From CAYTZH01 sp964442285 (GTDB lineage: Bacteria; Myxococcota_A; UBA9160; JAFDET01), in assembly GCA_964442285.1 (NCBI GenBank), contig CAYTZH010000044.1:1-38222 (forward strand): DNA of 38,222 bases. Reading direction: 5' to 3'. The notes under the pieces were generated by a model, which was given only the letters and a program-made list of their open reading frames with translations, searched no databases and was not told the origin of the DNA. Position numbers and translations under genes: made by a program. Below are positions 9,922 through 17,228 of this stretch, piece after piece (positions within the stretch are counted from its first letter, which is position 1; every line of letters starts with the position of its first letter).

Positions 9922-11940
9922 ATGGGCCGGGCCCTCGGCGCGGTGGCGGTGCTCTGCGCTCTGGCGCTGCTCGGCGTCCAGCTCACCTTCTCCCGGGCCG
10001 CGCGCACGCGGGCCGAGTTCACCTTCATCAACGGGACCGAGCCCCGCAGCCTCGATCCGGGGGTGATGACCGGCCAGCCCGAAGGGCGCATCGCCGAGGC
10101 GATCTTCGAGGGCCTGACCCGGCTGGATGCCCGCAGCCTCGAGCCGGTGCCCGGCGTCGCCGAACGCTGGGAGGTCTCCCCGGACGGCCTGGTCTACACC
10201 TTCACGCTGCGCCCGGATGCCCGCTGGAGCGACGGTCGCCCGCTGACCGCCCACGACTTCGCCTACGCCTGGCGGCGGCTGCAGGACCCGGCACGGGGGG
10301 CCGAGTACGCCTACATCCTGCACATGGTGCGCCTGGCCGAGGCCTTCAACACCCATGGCGGTCACGCCTCGGCCCTGGCGGGACCCGTGCGCGAGGCCTT
10401 CGAAGCCCTGGCGGCGGTGAGCCCGGACGGAGTCGGCGCCGACCGCTGGCGGCGCTTCGTCGCCGACCAGCACCTGAACGACGTGCTGAAGGGCACTCCC
10501 GACCCGCTGCTCCGGGAGGTGCTGGCGCGGCGCGGCGGGCTGGCCCCGGCCGAGCTCCCCGCGGTCGCCGCCGCCCTGGCCGCCGCCGGCGAGCGGCGCC
10601 GCGCCGCCCACGCCGAGGCCGACGCCCGTTTCGGTCGCGACGCGGGCGTCTTCGCCCGGGACGACCGCACCCTCGTCGTCGAGCTCGTGGCCCCCACCCC
10701 CTACTTCCTGGAGCTCACGGCGTTCTACCCGTCGTTCCCCGTGCCACGCCACGTGGTGTCCGCGCCCGGCAACGCCGACGACTGGTTCCTGCCCGGGAAG
10801 ATCGTCTCCAACGGTCCCTTCGAGCTCGCGCTCTGGCGGGTCAACGACCGCATCCGGCTGACCCGGAGCGACGCCTACTGGGGTCGCGACGCGGTCCGCC
10901 TGGCCAGCGTCGACGCGCTGCCCGTGGAGAACGCCAACACGGCCCTCAATCTCTACCTCACCGGCGAGGCCGACTGGTTGCCATCCACCTATCCCAAGGA
11001 TCTGGTGGACGTGCTCCGGGAGCGTCCGGACTTCTACAGCGGCCCGGGAATGATCGTCTACTACTACCGCTTCAACTGTACGCGACCGCCCCTGGACGAC
11101 CCGCGGGTGCGGGAGGCCCTCAACCTGGCGGTGGACCGCCGCACGATCACCGACGAGGTGCTCCGGCTGGGAGAGGTGCCCGCCTACACCCTGGTGCCGC
11201 CGGGCATCCCCGGCTACGCCCCGCCCTCCAGCCGGATCGCCTACGACCCCGAGCGGGCCCGGGTGCTGCTGGCGGAGGCCGGCTTCCCCGGCGGTCGCGG
11301 CTTTCCCGAGCTCGGCATCCTCTACAACACGCTCGAGGCGCACAAGAAGATCGCCGAGGTGCTGGCGGACCAGCTGCGCCGGAACCTGGGGGTGCCGGTC
11401 CGCGCCTACAACCAGGAGTGGCAGGCCTACCAGGAGAGCACGCTGGCCCTCGACTACGACCTGGCCCGGGCCGGCTGGATCGGGGACTACCTCGATCCCA
11501 ACACGTTCCTCGACCTCTGGGTCACCAACGGGGGCAACAACCACACGGGCTGGGGCGACCCGGTCTACGACCGGCTGATCCGGGCCGCCGCCGACGTGGG
11601 CCGCTTCGCCGAGGCGCCCGACGACCTGCTCGCCCGGCTCCGCGAGCCGGAGCGCGCCCGGGTCGAGCTGGCCGCCCTGGCGGCAGCCCGCGCGCCCGGG
11701 GCGCGACTGGCCGCCGGGGCGCGGCTGCGGATGCAGCTGCTGCGGGAGGCGGAGGCGCTGCTGGTGCAGGAGGCGTATCCGATCCTCCCGCTCTACTTCT
11801 ACGTGGTCAGCGGCCTGGTCGCCGAGCACGTCCGCGGCTTCCACGCCGAGCTGGTGCGACCCGACGGGAGCCGGGCGCCCAACCTGAAGGACCTCCACCC
11901 CCTGCGCGAGCTGTCGGTGGTCCGGGACGCGGCCGGATGA
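9922..11940 (+). CDS. oppA: Peptide-type ABC importer B, substrate-binding protein (OppA-like, SBP_bac_5)
   Basis: 672 residues from an ATG one base after the preceding stop. The hydrophobic N-terminus (about 3-22) has no lipobox Cys; cleavage near TFSRAA by signal peptidase I or retention as an anchor are both possible. The OppA family pattern is clear: NGTEPRSLDPG, AEAIFEGLTRLD, AERWEVSPDGLVYTFTLR, LTAHDFAYAWRRL, then SNGPFELALWRVND, VREALNLAVDRRTI and LARAGWIGDYLDPNTFLDLW. Relative to E. coli OppA (543 residues), an Ala/Arg-rich helical insert of roughly 90 residues lies at about 150-240 and another of about 40 near 570-610. It heads the second transporter set and shows little resemblance to the receptor of importer A. 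It overlaps the next gene by 4 nt. Confidence 0.9.
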   Translation: MGRALGAVAVLCALALLGVQLTFSRAARTRAEFTFINGTEPRSLDPGVMTGQPEGRIAEAIFEGLTRLDARSLEPVPGVAERWEVSPDGLVYTFTLRPDARWSDGRPLTAHDFAYAWRRLQDPARGAEYAYILHMVRLAEAFNTHGGHASALAGPVREAFEALAAVSPDGVGADRWRRFVADQHLNDVLKGTPDPLLREVLARRGGLAPAELPAVAAALAAAGERRRAAHAEADARFGRDAGVFARDDRTLVVELVAPTPYFLELTAFYPSFPVPRHVVSAPGNADDWFLPGKIVSNGPFELALWRVNDRIRLTRSDAYWGRDAVRLASVDALPVENANTALNLYLTGEADWLPSTYPKDLVDVLRERPDFYSGPGMIVYYYRFNCTRPPLDDPRVREALNLAVDRRTITDEVLRLGEVPAYTLVPPGIPGYAPPSSRIAYDPERARVLLAEAGFPGGRGFPELGILYNTLEAHKKIAEVLADQLRRNLGVPVRAYNQEWQAYQESTLALDYDLARAGWIGDYLDPNTFLDLWVTNGGNNHTGWGDPVYDRLIRAAADVGRFAEAPDDLLARLREPERARVELAALAAARAPGARLAAGARLRMQLLREAEALLVQEAYPILPLYFYVVSGLVAEHVRGFHAELVRPDGSRAPNLKDLHPLRELSVVRDAAG

Positions 11941-12884
11941 GCAGCCGGGCCTGGCGCGCGGTCGGCGGCCTCCTGCTGCGCCGGGTGGCCGTGGCGGTGC
12001 CGTCCCTGGTCGCGCTCCTCTTCGTCACCAGCCTGCTGATGTTCGAGGCGCCCGGCAGCCCCTTCGCCCAGGAGAAGGTCGTCTCGCCCCAGGTGGAGGC
12101 GGCGCTGCGCGCACAGTACGGCGTGCCCGACAACGGGGCGGCCTTCTTCGCCATCTACGCCCGGCGCCTGGTGCTGGAGGGCAGCCTGGGGCCCGCGCTG
12201 AAGGTGCAGGGGCGAAGCGTGGAGGACCTCCTGCTGCCCGCGCTGCCGGTGAGCCTCTCTCTGGGTCTCCTGGCGCTGGTGCTCGCCCTCGGCCTGGGCC
12301 TCGCCCTGGGCGTCACGGCGGGGCTGCGGCCCGGCTCGGCCTCCGACGTCGGCAGCATGGCCGTCGCCCTGGTCGGGGTGTCGCTCCCCAACTTCGTGAT
12401 CGGCGCAGGGCTCCTGGTGGTCTTCGCCCTGGGCGCCGGCTGGCTCCCGGTCGCCGGCTGGGGCGGCTACCGGCACCTGCTGCTTCCCGCGGTCACCCTG
12501 GCGCTGCCCTTCGCGGCGGTGATCGCGCGGCTGGCCCGCAGCGGCACCCTCGAGGTGCTCCAACAGGACTTCGTGCGCACGGCGCGGGCCAAGGGACTTC
12601 CGGAGCGCACGATCGTGCTCCGCCACGTGCTTCCCGGTGCCCTCGTGCCAGTGGTCTCCTACCTCGGGCCCGCCGCGGCGGGCATCATGACCGGCTCGTT
12701 CGTGGTGGAGACGCTCTTCGGTGTTCCTGGGATGGGCCAGTGGTTCGTGAAGGGCGCCGTCAACCGCGACTACGCCGTGGTGCTCGGCACCGCCATGATC
12801 TACTTCGGGATGATCACCGCCTTCAACCTGCTCGTGGACGTGGCCTACGCCTGGCTGGATCCCCGGGTGCGGGAGGGCGCGTGA
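11937..12884 (+). CDS. oppB: Peptide-type ABC importer B, permease 1 (OppB)
   Basis: 315 residues, the usual family length, from an ATG overlapping the upstream stop (ATGA). It opens with the normal LLLRRVAVAVPSLVALLFVTSL helix region, followed by a short periplasmic segment with YGVPDNGAAFFAIYARRLVL. Further helices follow, then the EAA loop QDFVRTARAKGLPERTIVLRH and the conserved GSFVVETLFGVPGMGQWFV and late WLDPRVREG. Unlike its counterpart in importer A it has no insertion. Its last codons lie inside the 21-nt repeat that also holds the start codons of the next gene. Confidence 0.93.
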   Translation: MSSRAWRAVGGLLLRRVAVAVPSLVALLFVTSLLMFEAPGSPFAQEKVVSPQVEAALRAQYGVPDNGAAFFAIYARRLVLEGSLGPALKVQGRSVEDLLLPALPVSLSLGLLALVLALGLGLALGVTAGLRPGSASDVGSMAVALVGVSLPNFVIGAGLLVVFALGAGWLPVAGWGGYRHLLLPAVTLALPFAAVIARLARSGTLEVLQQDFVRTARAKGLPERTIVLRHVLPGALVPVVSYLGPAAAGIMTGSFVVETLFGVPGMGQWFVKGAVNRDYAVVLGTAMIYFGMITAFNLLVDVAYAWLDPRVREGA

Positions 12885-12958
12885 GCGACGTCGGCGGGCG
12901 CGTGAGCGACGTCGGCGGGCGCGTGAGCGACGTCGGCGGGCGCGTGAGCGACGCCGGA
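12875..12958 (+). repeat. 21-nt tandem repeat, four copies, covering the oppB stop/oppC start overlap
   Basis: Units 12875-12895, 12896-12916, 12917-12937 and 12938-12958; the first three are identical and the last diverges at its end. Each has GGGCGC followed by GTGAGC. The first copy holds the real stop of oppB (TGA 12882-12884) and a GTG at 12881. The other copies repeat the GTG at 12902, 12923 and 12944, all in the oppC frame. Whichever is used, the product differs only by VSDVGGR heptads. Confidence 0.95.
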
Positions 12959-13813
12959 CTCCGCGGCCCCTGGCGCGAGGCCGGTGGGCGGCTGTGGCGC
13001 AATCCCGGCGCGATGGCGGGGGCATCGGCGCTGCTGCTCATCGTGGCGGCGTGCTTCGCGGCGCCCGCGCTCCTCGGCCTCGATCCCGAGACCACGTCTC
13101 CCCATCTGCGACACCTCCCGCCCTCGGCGGAGCACTGGTTCGGCACCGATGCCCTCGGCCGCGACCTGCTGGCGCGGGTGCTCGTGGGCGGCCGCACCTC
13201 GCTGCTGGTGGGTCTCGCCGCCACGGCGGTCTCGGTGCTGATCGGCGTCTTCTACGGCGCCGCGGCGGGCTTCTACGGCGGTCGCCTGGACGAGGTGCTG
13301 ATGCGGATCGTCGACTTCCTGTACGGCGTCCCGTACATGTTCCTCGTCATCCTGATCATGCTGCTCTTCGACGACACGGCGCGGGGCGATCCGCTGCCGG
13401 TGTTCCTGGCCCTGGGACTCGTGGAGTGGCTCACCATGGCGCGCATCGTCCGGGGCGAGGTGCTGGCGCTGCGGGGCCGGGAGTTCGTGCTGGCGGCCCG
13501 GCTGCTCGGGGCCGGCGACGCGCGCGTGCTCCTGCGCCACGTGCTCCCGAACACGCTGGGGGTGATCGTGGTCTACGCCACGCTCACGGTGCCGGCGGTC
13601 ATCATCCTCGAGTCCTTCCTGTCCTTTCTCGGGCTCGGCGTAAAGCTCTCGTGGGGCCAGCTCGTGGCCGAGGGCGTGTCGGTGCTGAACCCGATCCGCT
13701 CCTACTGGTGGCGCCTAGTGTTCCCGAGCGCCTTCCTGGGCGCCACCCTGCTGGCGCTGAACTTCCTGGGCGACGGCCTCCGCGATGCCTTCGACCCCCG
13801 GGCGCGCGCGTGA
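12881..13813 (+). CDS. oppC: Peptide-type ABC importer B, permease 2 (OppC), with four candidate starts
   Basis: 310 residues if started at the GTG overlapping the oppB stop; 303, 296 or 289 from the GTGs at 12902, 12923 or 12944. Family motifs: LRNP-like RLWRNPGAMAGASALL, HWFGTDALGRDLLARVLVGG, GFYGGRLDEVLMRIVDFLYG, the EAA loop (EFVLAARLLGAGDARVLLRHVLPN), and ILESFLSFLGLGVKLSWGQ before the last helix. The N-terminal heptads (VSDVGGR) have no counterpart in the family and are encoded by the tandem repeat. The stop overlaps the next start (GTGA at 13810). Apart from its start, an ordinary OppC. Confidence 0.92.
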   Translation: MSDVGGRVSDVGGRVSDVGGRVSDAGLRGPWREAGGRLWRNPGAMAGASALLLIVAACFAAPALLGLDPETTSPHLRHLPPSAEHWFGTDALGRDLLARVLVGGRTSLLVGLAATAVSVLIGVFYGAAAGFYGGRLDEVLMRIVDFLYGVPYMFLVILIMLLFDDTARGDPLPVFLALGLVEWLTMARIVRGEVLALRGREFVLAARLLGAGDARVLLRHVLPNTLGVIVVYATLTVPAVIILESFLSFLGLGVKLSWGQLVAEGVSVLNPIRSYWWRLVFPSAFLGATLLALNFLGDGLRDAFDPRARA

Positions 13814-14790
13814 CGGCGCCGCTGCTCGCGGTGGAAGACCTCTCGGTGCGCTTCGGGGCCGGCTCCGGCGAGGTGCGCGCGGCCGACGGGGTGGACCTGC
13901 GGCTCGCGGCCGGCGAGAGCGTGGCGCTGGTGGGCGAGTCGGGCTGCGGGAAGAGCGCCACCGCGCTGGCGATCCTGGGGCTGCTGCCGCGTCACGGTCG
14001 GGTGTCGGGCGGGCGGATCGCCTTCCGCGGTCGCGACCTGGCCGCGCTCGCGCCCGCCGAGCGGCGGCGGGTGCGCGGCACGCAGATGGGCATCGTATTC
14101 CAGGATCCGATGACCAGCCTGAACCCCTACCTGCGGATCGAGGACCAGCTGGTGGAGGGTGTCCGCGCCCACGGCCTGGCGGGGCGCCGGGACGCCCGCG
14201 CGCGCGCGCTCCAGCTCCTGGCTCGCGTCGGCGTGCCCGACGCCTCCGCCCGGCTGCGCGCATTCCCCCACGAGCTCTCCGGTGGCCTGCGCCAGCGGGT
14301 CATGATCGCCATGGCGCTGATGGCGGACCCGGACCTGCTGGTGGCCGACGAGCCCACCACCGCCCTCGACGTCACGCTCCAGGCGGAGATCCTGGCCCTG
14401 CTGGCGGAGCTCCGCGCGGAGCGCGGCCTCGGGCTCCTGCTCATCACCCACGACTTCGGCGTGGTCGCCGGGACCTGCGACCGGGTGCTCGTGATGTACG
14501 CGGGCCGCATCGTGGAGGAGGGGCCCACCGAGGCGCTGTTCGCGGCCCCGGCCCATCCCTACACCGCCGCGCTGCTCGCGGGCCTGCCCCGGGCGGATCG
14601 CCCGCCGGCGGCGCGTCTCGCCGGCATCGAGGGCCTGCCGCCGTCCCTCGACCGGGGTCCCTTCGGTGCGTGTCGCTTCGCGCCCCGCTGCGCCCGGGTT
14701 CGGGACGCCTGCCGCGAGGGCGAGCCGGAACGGACCTTGCGCCAGGACCGGGCCTGGCGCTGCGTCGCGCCCCTGGAGGCGGCCCCGTGA
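13810..14790 (+). CDS. oppD: Peptide-type ABC importer B, ATPase 1 (OppD)
   Basis: 326 residues from a GTG overlapping the oppC stop. Walker A GESGCGKS near 42, FQDPMTSLNPY, signature SGGLRQR near 157, Walker B LLVADEPTT near 177, LLITHD near 213, and a C-terminal FAPRCARVRDACREGEPER segment corresponding to the Cys-rich OppD tail. Standard nucleotide-binding subunit of the second importer. The C-terminal extension is slightly shorter than in importer A. It overlaps the next ATPase gene by 4 nt. Confidence 0.93.
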   Translation: MTAPLLAVEDLSVRFGAGSGEVRAADGVDLRLAAGESVALVGESGCGKSATALAILGLLPRHGRVSGGRIAFRGRDLAALAPAERRRVRGTQMGIVFQDPMTSLNPYLRIEDQLVEGVRAHGLAGRRDARARALQLLARVGVPDASARLRAFPHELSGGLRQRVMIAMALMADPDLLVADEPTTALDVTLQAEILALLAELRAERGLGLLLITHDFGVVAGTCDRVLVMYAGRIVEEGPTEALFAAPAHPYTAALLAGLPRADRPPAARLAGIEGLPPSLDRGPFGACRFAPRCARVRDACREGEPERTLRQDRAWRCVAPLEAAP

Positions 14791-15752
14791 CGGCGCCGCT
14801 CCTCGATGCCCGTGCGGCGCCGCTCCTCGACGTGCGCGCCCTGGAGGTCCGTTTCGCCACGGCGCGGGGGCCGCTGCGGGCGGTGGCGGGGGTGGACCTG
14901 CAGGTGACCCGGGGCGAGACCCTCGGGATCGTCGGTGAGTCCGGCTGCGGGAAGTCCAGCTTGGCCCGGGCCGTGGTGGGCCTCGTGCGGCCCAGCGCGG
15001 GCTCCGTGGTCTTCGACGGGGTCGACGTCACGCACCGGCGCCAGCGCGCCGTCCGCCGGCGACTCCAGATGGTGTTCCAGGACCCCTACGCGAGCCTGAA
15101 CCCGCGGCTCACCGTGGGGGCCGCCCTCTCCGAGGCGCTGGCCCTGGCGGGGGTTCCGCGGGCGGAGCGGGCCGAGCGGGTCGCGGCGCTGATGGCGGAG
15201 GTGGGGCTCGCGCCCGCGTTCCGGCCGCGCTTCCCCCACGCCCTCTCCGGCGGTCAGCGCCAGCGGGTGGGCATCGCGCGGGCGCTGGCGCTCCGGCCCG
15301 AGGCGCTGCTCCTGGACGAGCCCGTGTCGGCCCTCGACGTCTCCGTGCAGGCCCAGGTGCTCAACCTGCTGCTCGATCTGCAGGAGCGGCGGCGGCCGGC
15401 CATGGTCTTCATCGCCCATCACCTGGGCGTGGTCCGGCACGTCTCGGACCGGATCGCCGTCATGTACCTCGGGCGCGTGGTGGAGGAGGCCCCGGCCGAG
15501 GCGCTGTTCGCCGCGCCGCTCCACCCCTACACCCAGGCCCTGCTGGCCGCGGTCCCGATTCCGGATCCCGTGCGGGAGCGCGCCCGCAGCCGGAGCCGGC
15601 TGGCCGGCGAGGCGCCCTCGCCGGTCGCGCCGCCCTCGGGCTGTGCCTTCCGCACCCGCTGCCCCCTCGCGCAGCCCGCGTGTGCCGCCGAGACGCCCGA
15701 GCTGAGCGCTCGAGCCCCGGGGCATCGGGTCGCCTGCCTCCGGGTCCCCTAG
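14787..15752 (+). CDS. oppF: Peptide-type ABC importer B, ATPase 2 (OppF)
   Basis: 321 residues from a GTG overlapping the oppD stop. The N-terminus repeats TAPLLDAR/AAPLLDVR before the first strand LEVRFATARG. Then Walker A GESGCGKSSLARAVVG, FQDPYASLNPRLTV, signature SGGQRQR, Walker B ALLLDEPVSALDVSVQAQ, FIAHHLGVV (His in place of the usual Asp after the switch His), and a Cys-bearing tail FRTRCPLAQPACAAETPE. Unlike the paralogue in importer A, it stops after the ATPase domain. It is the last gene of the long coupled run; a strong hairpin follows its stop. Confidence 0.93.
   Translation: MTAPLLDARAAPLLDVRALEVRFATARGPLRAVAGVDLQVTRGETLGIVGESGCGKSSLARAVVGLVRPSAGSVVFDGVDVTHRRQRAVRRRLQMVFQDPYASLNPRLTVGAALSEALALAGVPRAERAERVAALMAEVGLAPAFRPRFPHALSGGQRQRVGIARALALRPEALLLDEPVSALDVSVQAQVLNLLLDLQERRRPAMVFIAHHLGVVRHVSDRIAVMYLGRVVEEAPAEALFAAPLHPYTQALLAAVPIPDPVRERARSRSRLAGEAPSPVAPPSGCAFRTRCPLAQPACAAETPELSARAPGHRVACLRVP
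14790..14837 (+). repeat. 24-nt direct repeat, two copies, at the start of importer B oppF
   Basis: Units 14790-14813 and 14814-14837 encode TAPLLDAR and AAPLLDVR. The array starts immediately after the GTG that overlaps the previous stop codon. The upstream paralogue at 13810 starts with a single copy (TAPLLAVE), so the second copy is an added duplication. Confidence 0.8.
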
Positions 15753-15772
15753 CGGGTCGCACGCCTCCGGCC

Positions 15773-15798
15773 GGTCCCCGCGGGGCCCCGCGGGGGCC
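15773..15798 (+). terminator. GC-rich hairpin after the ABC transporter operon, possible terminator
   Basis: An 11-bp stem (15773-15783 with 15788-15798, one G-T pair) closes a GGCC loop 20 bases after the stop of oppF. It is followed by AAGCTTTG rather than a real T-tract, so intrinsic termination is uncertain. The position at the end of a run of more than 15 kb supports a terminator or a 3'-end stabiliser. Confidence 0.45.
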
Positions 15799-15864
15799 AA
15801 GCTTTGTGCTCTCCGTCGTAAGGTCATCGCCCGGGTCGGCCGATTGCCTGCCGGGGAGGTGCCG

Positions 15865-16845
15865 ATGAGTCCGCGGCGCAAGCTCGGAGAGGTCCTGGTC
15901 GAAGCCGGCCTGGTGGACGAGTTCCAGCTCCGCTCGGCGCTCTCCGACCAGAAGCGATGGGGACGGCCGCTCGGGATCACCCTGATCAAGCTCGGGTTCG
16001 TCGAGGAGGACGAGCTGGTCCGGGTGCTCTCGCGGCAGCTCGACGTGCCCATCGTCGATCTGCACGGCAAGCGCATCGCGCCCGACGCCCTGGGCCTGCT
16101 GCCCGCGGACGTCGCCGAGCAGTACCACTGCGTGCCCCTGTTCACCAAGCGGGAAGGCGGCCGCGACACGCTCTACCTGGGCATGGAGGATCCGACGGAC
16201 CTGCGCGCGCTGGACGACCTGAGCTTCCGCACGGGCATGCAGATCCGGCCGGTGCTGGTGGGCCCGACCCAGCTCGCCGAGGCCTTCGAACGCTACTACC
16301 GATCGCTGGAGTACAGCGGGGACGGCGCCGCCGGCGACAGCCTCGCCGAGACCCCCGAGCCCGGGGACACGGCGCCCCTGGTCTTCACGCCCACCATGCC
16401 CGGACGCACCGCGCCCGTGGCGGGTCCGGAGCCCGCCCTGCGCGCCGACGAGCGCCTCCCGGCGGCCGTGCAGAGGCCCCCGGCGGAGCTCGGCGACGAG
16501 CTGGAGTTCCACCTCGACGACGAACCGGAGCCCGAGCTCGAGCTCGACGAGGAGCTGCCCCCGGCGGTCGCGCGCAAGCCCGACATCCCTCCGGTGTCGC
16601 CGCCGCCGCCCGCCCGGACCGCTCCCCGGACCGCTCCGCAGGCCCCGCCAGCGGCCGCCGCGTCCGTCGCCTGCAGCGAGAGCCGCGAGCCCGCCGGCTC
16701 GGCCGCGGCCGCGAAGCCGCGCGAGGTCCCCACCCGCACCATCCTGCGCGCGGTGACCCAGCTGCTGGTCGACGAGGGCATCATCGCGCGCGAGGACCTG
16801 ATGGAGAGGATCCGCGTGTTGTCCGAGTCCGGAGAGTCGAGCTAG
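15865..16845 (+). CDS. Stand-alone MshEN-domain protein, probable c-di-GMP receptor
   Basis: 326 residues; the ATG at 15865 has GGGGAGG six bases upstream, which is preferred over an in-frame TTG at 15844. Residues 1-150 match the GspE/PilB/MshE N-terminal domain. They contain two copies of the c-di-GMP-binding pattern LGxxLxxxGxxxxxxLxxxLxxQ, at 7-29 (ending in Q29) and 36-58 (ending in Q58), with a short spacer. The second half of the domain has YLGMEDPTDLRALDDLSFRTG. There is no secretion-type ATPase domain. Residues about 155-285 are a Pro/Glu/Asp/Ala-rich disordered linker, and a short C-terminal helical region (PTRTILRAVTQLLVDEGIIARED) closes the protein. It probably signals c-di-GMP status to a partner, perhaps a type IV pilus or secretion machine. 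It is monocistronic here. Confidence 0.8.
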   Translation: MSPRRKLGEVLVEAGLVDEFQLRSALSDQKRWGRPLGITLIKLGFVEEDELVRVLSRQLDVPIVDLHGKRIAPDALGLLPADVAEQYHCVPLFTKREGGRDTLYLGMEDPTDLRALDDLSFRTGMQIRPVLVGPTQLAEAFERYYRSLEYSGDGAAGDSLAETPEPGDTAPLVFTPTMPGRTAPVAGPEPALRADERLPAAVQRPPAELGDELEFHLDDEPEPELELDEELPPAVARKPDIPPVSPPPPARTAPRTAPQAPPAAAASVACSESREPAGSAAAAKPREVPTRTILRAVTQLLVDEGIIAREDLMERIRVLSESGESS

Positions 16846-16884
16846 GCCCGGCGCGACCGCTCGGGCCCGAGGCCTGCCGGCGCC

Positions 16885-17193
16885 CTAGATCCGGCGCACC
16901 AGCACCCATTGGAAGCAGGTCGACGAGCCGGGCATCGAGCCGCCTTCGCCCATCTCGAGGCGGAGCCGGGGCAGGGTCGACGAGCTCTCGAGGATGCCCT
17001 GGAAGGCGCGGATCTTCCGATCCGGGTCGTCCTTGTTGAGGCCGTGGAAGACGACCTCCACCGTCTCGCGTTCGTCGAGGACGTTCAGGACGAGCGTGGC
17101 CAGGGTGAAGAGCTTCGCGATCCCTTCGACCGCCTCGACGGCGAAACGCGGGACCCGGACCTGGTTCAGCTCGAACGTGTACTCGACGCGCAT
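16885..17193 (-). CDS. Conserved-looking small protein of unknown function
   Basis: 102 residues from an ATG at 17193. Not recognised. It is a compact alpha/beta-looking sequence without signal peptide or membrane helix: a strand VEYTFELNQVRVP, a helix with VEAVEGIAKLFTLATLVLNVL, a strand ETVEVVFHGLN, a helix, and a C-terminal strand CFQWVLVRRI. The codon pattern is typical of the neighbours, which supports it as a gene. It lies 35 bases downstream of the twin-kinase gene on the same strand, so it could be its last cistron. It converges on the MshEN gene, with 39 bases between stops that contain a 12-bp perfect palindrome (16860-16871). Confidence 0.65.
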   Translation of the reverse strand: MRVEYTFELNQVRVPRFAVEAVEGIAKLFTLATLVLNVLDERETVEVVFHGLNKDDPDRKIRAFQGILESSSTLPRLRLEMGEGGSMPGSSTCFQWVLVRRI

Positions 17194-17228
17194 GAAGTCG
17201 CCGAGAGTGACCCGCGGTGGAGGAGGTG

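Noticed and set aside
12740..13025. Repeat at 12875-12958 as a CRISPR-like or satellite array
   Set aside because: Units are directly adjacent with no spacers and stay in the oppC reading frame; this is a simple tandem duplication.
16860..16871. Perfect 12-bp palindrome CTCGGGCCCGAG between convergent stops, considered as a terminator
   Set aside because: It is short, has no loop or T-tract, and GC palindromes this size are expected by chance here. Kept only as a note.
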